DNA of 64,000 nt from Parus major (GCF_001522545.3 NC_031768.1:97523781-97587780), one strand, 5' to 3'; positions 1-11,745 are shown, counted from the first letter of the stretch. Program-made: numbers and translations. The notes: generated by a model from the sequence alone, not told the origin.

Positions 1-1441
1 TACATTACTTAGGTCACCAGGAAAAAAGGTATGAACAAGGGAACACCTTAGAGAAAAAAATTAATCATTATGTCATACATAGGGATATATTGCTCAAGGT
101 AGGAAGCAAGGCAATGGATGTGGTTGTTATAATTACCATGAGCAGCCCTTCAGCTTGGCCCAAGACAGACACCATGATCTTGCTGAGGATAATCTAAGCC
201 GCAAAAGATATGTCACACAGCCTTGGAAGTTGTGCCAGGAGACCTCTCACCTCAAGGCAGGCCAAAATGATCCAAATCATTCATGCTGATGGAAATTAAA
301 CTCATCTCCCACCACTTTTACTGGAAATTGTACCACCTCCATGGAAAACCTAATTCTATGTGTAACTAGCTTAATCCTTAGAAAGTTTAACTCAGTCCTA
401 TCCTAGATGTACTTTGCTGCAGTTCTGGATTATGACTTGTTTACCCCATGGGTGCAGGGCAAGAGTAGGTCATTGTTTTCATCTCCCCAAAAGCATTTTA
501 CACTCATTTGAAGCCTTAAAGTCCCTCAGTCTTTTCATTATTCAAAACCCCTGGTTTTTCAGTATGTCCTCATAGCCTCCTCCTCATTCATGATTTCTAA
601 TTGGTCTTTTTGCTGCTATCTGGGCAGAAACTGGCCCACACCACTCAAAGTGTGGGACTTGGAATTGGTGGTGAAACTGGGCTCTTACAAGTGTGTGGAA
701 AATGCATACCAGTGGCTGAGGGTTTCTTGTGCAAAATAGTGCATTTTTCTCTATCACAGCCCTGTATAAAGTTTTCTTCTGTCAAAATGGCAAGATATTT
801 GTATTTCTGTTTTATGCATTTTTTGGACCAATTTACATGGCAAATAATGCCCTTTGGTCTTTAAAAACATTTATTTCTCTTCCCAAATAGGAAGAATACA
901 AGAGCATTCTCAAACACTGCCTGTGTACTACCTATGGACAAAATTACAGCCAAGCAGAATAAACTAAATGGGTGAAGGTGAGGGGCTGGTTAACACTTTA
1001 AATTGAAGACTTACTAATAAACTGAATTGTTCTGCACAGAATCTGTTATCTGAATAGCCTGTCTCTGGTTTTACTTGGAACCTGTGTGCATCTCTTAGCT
1101 GTACACTGTTTTCCTGCTCAGACAGGCCTTCCATTGGCTTATTGGCAAGCTCATTTTCTGAAGAACATTTTAGACCTCGTGTGATCTTAATTTATACTAG
1201 CAAGCATCTGTGACATGCTCATCAGTATTCACCCTCTAAAACACCCTCTAAAAAAAAACAACGTTAAAATAAATTTGTGAAGGAGTTGATAATAGATGAG
1301 GTTTTCTTACTTGACTTGTTCTGCTGTTCAATGCAACCTGCAGAGCATGACTGCACAAGGCCTTTGTAGGAGGACCTCATTTCCAGGTTAAATTCCTAAC
1401 CCAGTCCATTCCTAACTCAGAGAAGGGTTGTTCCAACAAGT
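1..1441. other. Unique AT-rich non-coding stretch
   Basis: I recognise no gene, RNA gene or repeat family here. The only ATG frame of note (601-864, 87 codons) has no recognisable motif and looks like a chance frame. The sequence is AT-rich and poor in CpG, typical of avian intergenic or intronic DNA. Confidence 0.6.
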
Positions 1442-1464
1442 CTCTGAAGCTATTGTGAAAAGCT

Positions 1465-2384
1465 TCAGAGTGACATCTTTGTAGGGAACATGGAGAGTGG
1501 GACCAAATGCACTCCCAGCAAGTTCACTGATGACACTGAGCAGTGAGGGAAGAGGAAGGGGAAGGGGAAGGGGAAGGGGAAGGGGAAGGGGAAGGGGAAG
1601 GGGAAGGGGAAGGGGAAGGGGAAGGGGAAGGGATGCCATCCAGAGGGACCTGGACAGGCTGGAGAGGTAGGCCCATGCAAATGGGCCTAGTGCAAGGTGC
1701 CACACCTGGGTAGGGGCAATCCCAGCACACCTACTGTCTGGGAAGAGATTTTTTTGTGAGATTGAGAGCTGCCATGCAGAGAAAGACCTGCAGGTGATGA
1801 GCTGGCAGTGGGTGCTTGCAACTCAGAAAGCCAAAAAATTCCTGGGCTGCATCCAAAGGACCATGGCTAGCAGGTCCTTTAGAAGGAGGTGATTCTCATG
1901 CTCTACTTTGCCCTTGTGAGAAACCACCTGGAATACAGAGTCCAGTTCTGGCATTTCCAACATAATCAGGACATGGAACTTGTTGGAGCAAGTTCATGGG
2001 AGGCCACAAAGTTAGTAAGAGGACTGGAGCAACTCCCCGAGCCCGGGAGGGGACTCAGTATTCCAGGCAGATAAAGCCAGGGCTGTGTGGTTGTGTGGAG
2101 ACCTCTTAGCACTCTTCAGTATCTGAAGGGGGTTCCAGGGAAAGCAGAGGGGATCTCTGCATCCAGAACTGCAGTGATAAGATGAGGAGTAATGGGTATA
2201 AATAGAAAAAGGGGAAATTAAGGTGCAACATTAGGAAGAAATTCTTTACTGTGAGGGTGGTGAGACATTGTGTTCAAGGCCTGCTTAGATAAGGCCTTGA
2301 GCAGCCTGCCCTAGTGGGGGGTTTGGACTAGATGATCCTTAAGGTCCCTTTCAATCCCTTATTAACATTGTATAATTCTATGAC
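1465..2384 (+). mobile_element. CR1 LINE 3' fragment, interrupted by a microsatellite
   Basis: This is a 5'-truncated, non-functional copy of the avian CR1 non-LTR retrotransposon. The first part reads as the end of the reverse-transcriptase palm domain: after SGTKCT comes FTDD at 1523-1534, corresponding to the FADD catalytic motif of CR1. A (GGGGAA)n tract then replaces a short piece of the frame. From 1633 the match resumes (RDLDRLERW-like, then HLG). The region from about 1840 to 2080 encodes a degenerate SALVRPHLEY-like motif, visible as ALVRNHLEY. The rest is the CR1 3' UTR, including a degenerate version of the usual end (GGACTAGATGATC, AAGGTCCC, TTCTATGA). Stops and frame breaks show that it is dead. 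Family knowledge: CR1 copies are typically 5'-truncated and end in short ATTCTATG-like repeats rather than poly(A), which fits. The 5' edge is approximate. Confidence 0.93.
1547..1632 (+). repeat. (GGGGAA)n microsatellite, about 12.5 clean units
   Basis: From 1558 to 1632 the sequence is an uninterrupted 75-bp run of GGGGAA, preceded by a less regular purine stretch from 1547. One strand is all purine. The plus strand carries more than ten G4 runs spaced by AA, a strong intramolecular G-quadruplex pattern. It sits inside CR1, between the RT palm motif and the downstream coding remnant. Open frames crossing it on the minus strand (Pro-Leu, Pro-Phe and Pro-Ser repeats) are translations of the repeat, not genes. 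Length is likely polymorphic between individuals. Confidence 0.97.
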
Positions 2385-2390
2385 TAACAT

Positions 2391-5300
2391 AGAAAAATCA
2401 CCCTACAGCACTTGACCTCTTCTTTCCTTCCCTGTGCCCAGTGTTCATCTTGCCTTGCAAAATCAAGAATCTCCTCCCCCTTCATCCATCCCGAAGTGCC
2501 ACATCACCCCAAAGAACACAGTACACTCAGGAGGTTTCTGAACATGTTGTCCAGATCTGTCCTGCTATATCTAAACATGTTTTAGGAAATGGCATTCCTC
2601 TTCTCTACCAAGAATGTTTTTAGTGAACACCCAACGTGGAATTTTCAACTAGATATGTCTTTATAATCAATTAAGATAATGGATATTTTAGAAAAAGAAC
2701 TTGAAATTCTTATTGTGAACACCACAGTCTGTATATTCTCTAAATAGCTTTTTCAAAACCAGAATGCTCTGTTGGGCACAGGAACACCTTGCCAAGACCA
2801 CAGAGTACACCCATGCCTGTGAGACAGGCCAGCTCCATCAGCCTTCTCCATTTAATGAGTTAAGTATTAAATAATGTGAGTGAAGCAGAGCCCAGTGGCA
2901 GGACCACCTGTCCTCTACTGCAATTGGAATCAGGGCTAGAGGCTGTACATTCATAACTCTTTCCTTCATCTTTAAGAGCCTGGCTGATTAGAAAAGCCCT
3001 CATTTCTGGCTGCTCAGTGAAAATCTTAGCAATTTTTTATTTCACTTAACAAAACTGGACCAATGGATACTCTCTTCTGTTCATGTTTTCTACTGCATAC
3101 TGAATTTGCCCATTTTTTTAATTAAGAGATGATACACGAAAAGGAAAATAATCATCAACCTCAATAAAAATCCTGAACTCTAGCCTTTTGTAAGGCCCTT
3201 GTTTGATATGGCTTTGCTGCTATTAGTCTTCCTTAAGTTATACACTCTCACTTCCTTAAGTTGTACAAATATTATGAACATGAATAAAATTTAGGAACTA
3301 GTTCCTTGGCATTTTTGAGCAGTAGGTGAACTCTTTCAAGCAGTTAATTCCACAAAGAATTATGCTTTTATTTTCTGGTCAGTTTACCTTGTTTAAGAAT
3401 AACTTCTTCCTTTATAGTTTACATTAATTCACAGCAGTCAGAAAAATTATTTCCTTTTTATTTTTCATAAAAAAAATCTAATCATACAATTGCCTGAAGA
3501 GATTAAAAGAAAATTTTGCTTTTCAGAAAATAAAGCTTCAAGTCAAGCTGAACAGATAACTCATACCTTGCTCAAACCATACAGCCTGAGGCTGGGAGTG
3601 TAAGAAGTTTTTCCATCAGCAATTAGCTGCCTGATTAGATTGAAAATTTAAGGAGCTAGATATTCATATGTTCCACTGTGATGACTGCACAAACCCAACT
3701 TACAGGTATTACTTATGCAGAAGTTAAGGAGAATTGGATAAAAGTGAAGTACAAAAGTGTTCAGACTGTAACAGCCTAATTTACCTCACTAAGCATTCTC
3801 ACAGGGGTTGTTTAGGGAAAGAGAACAAATTTGAATAACTGCTCTCTCAGGTTTCCATCTGAGTTTGTCTCTAATCACCATAAGTTGTTACTGATGGATT
3901 TTAGCAGTATAATTCAAACCTTTGACAGGAACTTCTCTGACACTTTTCGTCTTTTAGAGCAGAACTGACGCCAGTAACAAAACTGACATTATGTGCTTTC
4001 TTGCTTTTAATCAGATTCTGCTTCCTTTATAGCTTTATCTCCAGGATGATTTCAAGAGGTGGCAAGTGGCAGCTGACCCATTTTGCATCAATGTTAACAT
4101 GTACTGTGCTTTTCACCTCGAGCCAATGTGACCCCATAAATGTAATTCACTGTACCACCAACTTGTGCTGACTTTCAAACAGCAAGCCCAGCAGTCATGT
4201 GGTCCAGGCTGAATATGACTGTAGGTCTCGAGTCTCAATTTCTGTTTTTAGCAAACACTTTAGAAGCACTTGAAAAGAATGGCTTCTGTGTTAAGATCAG
4301 AGAAACAGTAAAGAGGTAGAAATCAGCAAAACTAAAATATTGCCTTTTTTCTGTGAGACCTGTTTTGTCTCTTGGAGGTTTGCTTTACAGTTGAAACTAT
4401 TTTCCAGACATACTTCATCTTTTAAAAAAGGCCTTATTTTGTTAAGCTCAACGACTTTAGGTTATCAATAACAGTTCACACAATATTTGAAGAACTATTT
4501 ATACTTGGCAGCCATGAGACAGTTCCACAGAAGAACCATAAGTCTTTGTAGTACTCTTTTCCAAGTGCTCTCTCTTATGTCAGGTAAACCACTGGATTTT
4601 TTTTTTGCCCTATTTTTGCTTTTCAAGCACATAAAATTTGTCCCTATAATGTGAGGACACACTTGCTCAAGGAAAAGTGGCTAAACCCAGAAACACCAAC
4701 TGAAGAACATCATGAATACTTCTGTGGTGAGTATAAATTGCTCTTCTCACACATTTGCTCCCCATCTTCAAAACACTGAGTTCCTACAAGTTTGGAGGGA
4801 ATTCATTTTTTCTTGCACACATCTTTATTCTGCAGAGGTGCTATTATCATTTGGGTAAGATGACACATTAGCTGTACCCCAGAGAGCTTATTTTGCTATG
4901 TTGGGATGACTTTTTTAATCTTACACTAATTCTAGCACTTACCAGTTTGAGATCATTTTACAATCCAAAGTTCAGTTTAACTCTTTTATCAGCTTTATAT
5001 GGTACCAGCTGCTTACCTACTCCTTGCTCTTCTCCAGCTGCCACAGCAGCAATGTGTCACCTAGTTTGAGACAAAAAAACAATAAATAAAAGTTAAAAGA
5101 AATTGTATTTTCTTAGCAGCATTTCAAAAATTGACTTTTTTTTTTTCCTAGAGTTAAACACCTGCATATAAACAGAACCACAAAATCTGCTCACTGATTT
5201 AACACATTTTCCATAATACAAGCACCTTGAGTTTGAGTATTTTCTTCAGTTAGCAGGCTTGGAAAGTGGCCCAACTTAAATATATTTATATTAACAAAAA

Positions 5301-7615
5301 AAAACCCCAAAAACCAACACTGCACATGAAACACAACAGTCACCCCTGTTTTCTAACACTAGTGTCAAGAGGCAGCATAAGTTCCAGGCCTCCCTTGAGT
5401 CTCTTTGGTATCTTAAGTTGTCTAAAGTAAGGAGAGAACCCCAAGTGGGGCAAAGCCCTTTGGTGTGATTGCTGCCATATGCTTCTCAGAATTAAGCTGC
5501 AGGCAACACAAGACAACTTTGCAGCTGGCAGGTCTTCCTTCCCATTACTCAAAGACACAATGTTGATATAGTTAAATATTTTCTAATTAAGATGAAGGAA
5601 ACATAAAAAGCCAATACATCAAACAAGTTAATGTAGTCAACTACAACAATTACCTTAATCAAGTCTTGAAATGTTGCATCTGAGATGAACTCTTTTCAAA
5701 CGATAAAGCTTTGGCTGTGTTAGCAGCACCTATTCATCATTTAATGAACACTCAGACTACAACCATTAAATTAAATGTGTGCTTTGCATTACCCTTGCTG
5801 TAATTTACAGGTCAGGTCAATGAGCAATGATGTTGTTACTACAACAAAAAAACCTCCTGCAACTTCAGGCTTTATATTTAATTGTAAAACTTCAGTTCCA
5901 TGTTAACACAATAGTCAATGTGATTTTATAACACAAATTCATCTGTTCTCTGAAGATACTAGATTGTGCTTTTATTTTTTTCATAAATCATATCAAAGAG
6001 TATTTTTTTTCCCTGAAAATACAGATAGCAAGTTCAACATAACCATATTTAATTCATTCTACCAAAACCCCCCACAGCATAAAGTTAAGAAATACCAGTT
6101 CCTGCACACTATTCTTAGAGAAAAGACTCCAGTAAGAGTATGTGAACATTGCACAGGCTTATTCTTCACAAGTGAATTCCTGTGGGGGAAGCCAGCATAA
6201 AGTGAGCCAAAGAAAATGCAACCTGCTTTCAGAGACGTATTCAATACTGCTAAACTATTATAAGATCTGAACACTGGATTAAAAAAAACCCAAAAAAACA
6301 AAAAACACCAAACAAACAAACAAGTAGATTCTTTAATTGTAAATTTTATGCAGAAACTAGTAATAATATGGGACTATTTCTTAACTCTTGCTCCAAAACT
6401 ATTTTAACAATGCCATCAAAAGGAAGCATAAAAATTATTATACATTCTTTGAAAGAGTTTTCGTTAGAGAATTGTAAGCACAGATGATAAACTAGACCAG
6501 CACAGGAAACTTCAAAGGAACAGAAAAGGCAAAAATACAACCTTTTTCTAAATGCTAGTGCTTAAGTCTTAAAGCATGCTGATAGGTAGCAATTACTAGC
6601 TGCACACTAATGGCTTTGTATATAGAAATAATTTGCTAGGACTATTAACATAGTAACAAAGAGTACAGACTAATCATACAAGATATATCTATGTGTATTT
6701 TTAATAACTAACAATTTCCTAATGAATTTTAATCATTCCAGGTAAGCACTATTTCTACAATTTTGTCAAACTGTTTTACACCTACAATGTAGATATAATA
6801 GCTAGCAATTTTAGACAGTCACTTAAATTTCTTTAACAGCCAAAGAAAAAATATAGGTGTTTCTAAGGAATTGATTATTTCATCTAAGGTAAGTGTGCCT
6901 GTAAGGATCAGACAAATCTCATTTTTCAACTGTTTTTTTCTATTAGTGACTATAAAGGGATTATAGCCAGCTGCCTCAGTGGCATGATGCCTATTCTTGA
7001 GGATTATTTCACCTTAGAAGCAATTCTTCCATAATCACACAAAGTGTTAAAGTGGCAAGCCACTTGGGAAAAGCAACTAATTACACTTACACAATTACAA
7101 AAAAATTGTTCAAGTCACATGCAGTGAAAGCAAGCACTTCCAGTTTAAGAAGAAATGCAAAAGACTAATAATTTGGAATATCAGATATTGAGGAAAGACC
7201 CTAGTGTTACCCTGAAGAGGCACTGTGGCCTGTTTAAGCTGGAGCAGCCCATATTTTATTGGAATAGTGAATTCTCCCACAGTCTTTAGGGAAATGGAGA
7301 ATGGTTTGAGATTAAGAAACATACCCCAATCAAAGACATCCACATCTCCTTCCTTCCAGACAAAACCTCCATATGCTATTCAATTAGTGTAGCCCTCCAC
7401 TGAAGCAAGGCCTCAGTCTTGTTTAGGGTTTTGTTTTGATGGAGTTCACTGAGATATCAGATGCAGACAAAAAAAAGTTATTTTAGAATGCAGGTTGGAG
7501 ACCCTTGTCTGGAACCCTGGGCTCTCTGCAAATACAGAAAGGTTGTGCTGAAGACAATAAACACTCCAGCATGAAAGAAACAGAATACAACCTAGTAAAC
7601 CAGTAATACCACTAA
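2391..7615. other. Unique AT-rich non-coding stretch
   Basis: No gene or repeat family recognised over about 5.2 kb. Short homopolymer runs occur (T runs near 4600 and 5140; A-rich near 5296). All open frames are under 90 codons and without motifs. An A/C low-complexity tract at 6281-6323 is listed separately. Confidence 0.55.
6281..6323 (+). repeat. A-rich low-complexity tract (AAAC-like)
   Basis: A run of A8 followed by irregular CAAA/AAAC units. No flanking element that it could be the tail of was recognised, so it is called only as low complexity. Confidence 0.8.
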
Positions 7616-7621
7616 ATTATA

Positions 7622-7693
7622 TCCTCATGTAACTTAATGAGATTAGAGGTGTCTCTTCCAAGACACCTCTAATCCCATTCAATTACATGAAGA
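7622..7693. other. Long near-perfect inverted repeat (29-bp arms, 6-nt loop)
   Basis: The left arm 7626-7654 pairs with the right arm 7661-7689 around the loop CTTCCA (7655-7660). 26 of 29 positions are Watson-Crick, and the 14 pairs next to the loop are perfect. Pairing continues weakly outwards to 7622/7693. In a minus-strand transcript two of the three mismatches become G-U wobbles, giving 28 of 29 paired. Stem length (about 33 bp with the outer pairs) and total length (about 70 nt) are in the range of microRNA precursors, though the loop is small. No recognised transposon surrounds it. It could be a miRNA-like hairpin, a tiny MITE relic or a template-switch mutation. The structure is certain, the function is not. 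Confidence 0.9.
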
Positions 7694-7699
7694 AGCCTC

Positions 7700-8726
7700 A
7701 CCTGGTGTTCCACTACTAATCTAGTGTCATTCCTAATGACTGAAGTCTAATGGCAAAAGTCTTGCAAGAGAGCTGAGTTCAAGTTCTGGTTCAAGTGCTC
7801 ATGTTGCAGCTGGCAGCAGCAATTCCACTTCTAGCTGCTGTCCTTACTGCACAGTGATCCAAGGCAGCTCCTCTGCTCAGCACAGCTGTTAAAAACTGAT
7901 TCTTTTTGTCTTAATCATTTTAATAGGACAGTTCTATTATGCCAGTAAATAGTTAAAGGAAACATTTTACAGTCATCTTCACAGTACTTCCTACAGTTAA
8001 TGCTGTTTTGGCATTTTAAGTGTAGCCATCAGTCCTCAAATGAACAAAACAGTAGAAATTTACCTTTAGCACACAATAATTTGGCCAAGTAGCAGAACTT
8101 AGGTTTTTGTCTTTCAGCCCAGTTATTTTATATCTGCACTCCTCTGACTTTTCAAAAGCAATTGAAAGGTAATGGCAAAGAAAAAGGATAGTTTTATCAC
8201 ACAGCAGTTTGTTTTTTCCATTTTAGAACTGTTATACCTTTTTTATTCCACAGGCATATAGGAAGGTCAGAGAGCTCAGGGAACCTCAGAAACCTTTTCA
8301 ACTATCAGAGAGGAAAATTTCCACTGGCTTCTACTTGCAAAAGTTCATGAGGCAAAATAGAACTGACAAGATTAATATAACAAAAAAATCCTGTTGAGAA
8401 CAACTGATACTATCAATGTTTAATTCTATGTATAAATGCAGTTCCAAGGCTCCAGTAGGCTGCATTTTTTTGACATTTATTGCAGAAAAAGCATTTAAAT
8501 GCTCACTTGCTAAATGATAGAGAAAATACCTGTTCTTTGTTACTTTTACATGAAGTATATATACTGTTGTATACAGCAGGCCCAAAGATATGAGTGCAAC
8601 ACCAAACTCCTTCTCTCACCCATCACAGATGAGTACAAGGGCAGCATTCATGATGATTGGAAAAGCCCCATGTAAAACACATGTTTAGCTTTTGATGAAC
8701 TATGGAGGAGGTCAGATATCTGCATC
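7700..8726. other. Unique non-coding stretch
   Basis: Nothing recognisable between the hairpin and the LTR-like block. One minus-strand frame (8331-8585, 84 codons) has no family motif. Confidence 0.5.
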
Positions 8727-9162
8727 TGTCACAGCCTGGGTGGTGCTCTGGGTGCCTTGGAAGGACACTCCTGGGCACACAGGCACTCCCTGCCCTGCCC
8801 TGCCAAGAGGGATTGCAGCTCTGAGCCCTGAAAAGGGCTGTTGAGTGATTGCAGCTCTTTGGGTGGCATCCAGTGACAAGGAAGGAGGGACAGGAGCCTG
8901 TTGTGGTGTTCTGCAAGGTGCCTTTGTTCTCAGGCCAGGGATGAGGAGAACTCCAGCTACCACAAAGGGGTCAGGGACAAAAGACTCTGGGTAGTCAGAG
9001 GGAAACAGGAGTTTATATAGGAGCATCAAGACTAGTCAGCTGAGGGTTCAGGGGTGGAGCAAAAGGGAAGGACCAATGGGGTATATAGAATTTATATGGG
9101 GTACATTAAATTTGCATGGGCTGCAAGGCATGCTGGGGGTGACTTCTTTTGTTGCCCCAACA
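8727..9162 (-). mobile_element. Solo-LTR-like block of an avian endogenous retrovirus
   Basis: This GC-richer block stands out from its AT-rich flanks and reads as a retroviral LTR on the minus strand. In that direction it starts TGTTGGGG and ends CTGTGACA (TG...CA boundaries, about 436 bp). It has a CCATTGG box (9073-9079), a TATATAAA box (9012-9019) and, about 85 bp further, AACAAA (8923-8928) where AATAAA is expected. This U3-R-U5 order matches established LTR structure, and the text resembles songbird class II ERV LTRs as I remember them. No gag, pol or env, primer-binding site or second LTR is seen nearby, so it would be a solo LTR. No clear target-site duplication is visible at these edges, and GC-rich sequence continues to about 9250, so the 5' (right-hand) boundary may lie further out. 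Confidence 0.7.
9012..9079 (-). promoter_or_regulatory. LTR core promoter elements (CCAAT and TATA)
   Basis: On the minus strand CCATTGG (9073-9079) lies about 53 bp upstream of TATATAAA (9012-9019), typical spacing for a retroviral U3 promoter. Transcription would run leftwards from about 8985. The TATA box is intact, but no adjacent gene is visible for it to drive. Confidence 0.55.
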
Positions 9163-9974
9163 AGAAGGAACTCGTCTAGGAGCTTTCCCTCCAAGGGAGA
9201 CTGCTGGGTTCTTTGTTAATGGGCCCACTGGCCTCCACATGGATCTAATCACAGTCACTGCTGTTCCAACACACATCTTCAAATGGCATCAGTTTTCTTC
9301 CATTCTAATGAAAACTGAGCCACAGCAGCATCATCTCAGTGTGTATTTTCAAGCACATACTGCACATGAAGGTTCTACATGTAACAAATAACAATGAACT
9401 ATTTATGTTGTCCATCAGAAGGTACACTTCTGCTTCCAACAGCAGGAGGGTAGTTCCTACCCTGTCCTCCCTTCTTACCTCCTCTAATTAAGGTATAAAG
9501 AATTTTACTATAGCTGCTTATGCCAGAAACCTGTTGAGGGGGAAAAAGTCTTATTTGTGGTCAAAGCTTTTTTCTCAGTACAATAATAGTAATCAGTAAA
9601 AACACTTTAAGAGCACTTTTCAGAACTAAATGCAACAGGAAACTCTCTAAGGACACCATCTGAGGATTGGAGGAATTCTAGACAGAAAAAGACACAAGTC
9701 ATTTATCTATCAGATTTTGTGAAGAGGTCAGACTGACAGAATAAAATGCAATTTAAGCAACTTTTCCTTGCCTTTCCATTGGCTTTGTGTAAGTTAACAG
9801 CATGCTTGTAGTGCAAGGGTAGGGCAGAGAGAATAATATGCCCTGAAAGAAAAAAGAGGAGACAATATGAAGTTTGCCATTCCATGGGCTCTGTCATCAC
9901 TTTTGCTTTTCACTGGATTTTCCTCAAAATTTTCCATTCTGTTCCCAGACACATGGCTTAATTCTGGACGCTTC
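9163..9974. other. Unclassified stretch between LTR and CR1
   Basis: 9163-9270 may still belong to the LTR or to a neighbouring repeat, judging by its higher GC. The remainder is AT-rich with no recognised feature. Confidence 0.4.
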
Positions 9975-9979
9975 CCTTT

Positions 9980-10009
9980 AGGGTTGTCCTGTGCAGGGCC
10001 AGGAGTTGA
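9980..10009 (+). mobile_element. Tiny CR1 3' UTR piece, sense orientation
   Basis: About 30 bp match the sense strand of the CR1 3' UTR (TGTCCTGTGCAGGGCCAGGA, then GTTG). It directly precedes an antisense CR1 3' end and forms an inverted repeat with it. It lacks the terminal stretch of CR1 that the antisense copy has. Confidence 0.75.
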
Positions 10010-10011
10010 TC

Positions 10012-10243
10012 ACTGAATATGCTGGGTTGGAAGGGTGCCACAAGGATCATCGAGTCTGACTCTGGGCCCTGCACAGCATCACCCCAAGAGTCACACCCTG
10101 TGCCTGAGAACTTTGTCCTTCCAAATGCTTCCTGAGCTCTGTCAGGCTGGTGCTGTGACCACTGCCCTGGGGAGCCTGTTCAGTGCCCAGCCACCCTCTG
10201 GGAGAAGAACATTTTCCTAATACCCAACCTAAACCTCCCCTGA
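10012..10243 (-). mobile_element. CR1 LINE 3' UTR fragment, antisense
   Basis: Reading rightwards this is the reverse complement of a CR1 3' end. It shows the ATATGCTGGGTTGGAAGG start, AAGGATCATCGAGTC, GGCCCTGCACAG and CACCCCAAGAGTCACAC, then the CTCTGTCAGGCTGGTGCTGTG block and CCCAACCTAAACCTCCCCTGA. The last two are conserved CR1 3'-UTR words. About 230 bp remain, so it is strongly 5'-truncated and non-coding. The open frame at 10035-10220 is just this repeat. Confidence 0.9.
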
Positions 10244-11745
10244 GGATATTCTATACCTCTTTTCCATCACAAATCAACTGAATAAAGAGTGGTGCATTAC
10301 TTCTAATACTTAAGCATCAGAAATAATTCTCATTTCCAAGTTTTTAATTTTTTCAAGCTGTACAATGCAAAATACTAGCAAATTTTTCACCTAAGATACC
10401 AAAAAAGTTTAAGACAGAAAAGAAAGTATTTTCAAATATTTTTCAGTAATCTAAAGAGATTTGGCAAGTCTCTGTTTCGGCATAACCTAAAGTAATAATA
10501 GGGATATGGGAATAGAAAGAAGTCAGACCTTTGCAATAGTAGAAAAACTGCTACAAAATGGCATTAATCATTTTCTAACTGACTAATCTTTTTGAGTTTA
10601 GGTGTCTAATAAATAACTTTAAGTAAAATCTTGCTACTCCCTTGAGGCTACTAGTTGTTCTTTCCTCGCTCATTAGTTCTATTGAGCACAAGGAATTAAA
10701 TCCATACAGCAACATTCACACACTACTGGTATTTTACTCAGCAGGTCTCTCCCTGCTGAGCTGCTGTATTGCTGATTATCTGTTAACTGATTCCAGCACT
10801 GTACAAAGGCAGCAAGACATCACCAAAAACTACCACCTGTACTACTTTCCTGTAATAAGGATGACTAATACTGTATTACTTATATCCTAATCTGTAGATT
10901 TTCATCCTCATGTCATAGCTTTTGCTTCAAAGAGGTGCCAAAAACTCCCAACTTGTCATTATGTCTTCTGGGAAAACACATCAATAGCTCTACACTGAAC
11001 TGCATCACTCAGTACTTTGTAAAACCTACAGCATTCACAGAGCAGGGTTTTTGGATAGTTTCTTCTTGAAGTGCTCCCCACAAACATGTTTTAATGACCA
11101 GCAAAAGTAGGTTTGGCTTTCATGAAGCATCAGTAACCTATATGGACACGGATTAAGTGACAAGCAGCTGTGTTTCTAAATACTAACCACTGTCAGCTAA
11201 AGCTGTGGGACATTGACACAACATTCAGGTATTTCCTCTTCTCCTTATTTTTAGTAAATGGCACTTGCCTTCCACTGAGCTACTCACCATCCTCCTACTC
11301 CATCACACACAGAGCACCCCAGGCAGTCAGAAAGCTTGTGCCAATGATTCAGGCTTCAGAATACACAGCATGACCTTCACAGGGCCTGGCAGGCAACAAT
11401 CCAATTTCCTTATCATGGTAATGAGCATTTTTTCCTATAATCTGATATTCTACCGTTCATGTCCAAGCTGCCAAACAACAATGGGTTACAAGATTGTTTG
11501 TAAATGTTTTTATAACAAGTCAGGTGGCATGTTTTTAACTGTGGTCAAGAGTCATTGCTTTTTAGGGTCAAAAGAATCATGATGCTACAGAACATCCTAT
11601 TTCAAATCTGCAAAATAGCTACAGACTTCTCCCATGTCCTAGAGCCTTAGTAATTTATTTGGTAACTTCAATGATGTTACAGGAAGCAATGAAACCTTTT
11701 AGTTAGAAATCTTCAATATTTCAAGAGGACAAATATGTGCTTAAA

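Noticed and set aside
1412..1730. Minus-strand frames with Pro-Leu, Pro-Phe or Pro-Ser repeats
   Set aside because: All three frames are translations of the (GGGGAA)n microsatellite inside CR1; repeat length being a multiple of three keeps them open.
5344..5375. 10-bp palindrome ACACTAGTGT
   Set aside because: Palindromes of this length are expected by chance in 64 kb.
7770..7800. GTTCAAGT words suggesting a tRNA B box or MIR core
   Set aside because: No A box, no cloverleaf and no extended MIR match.
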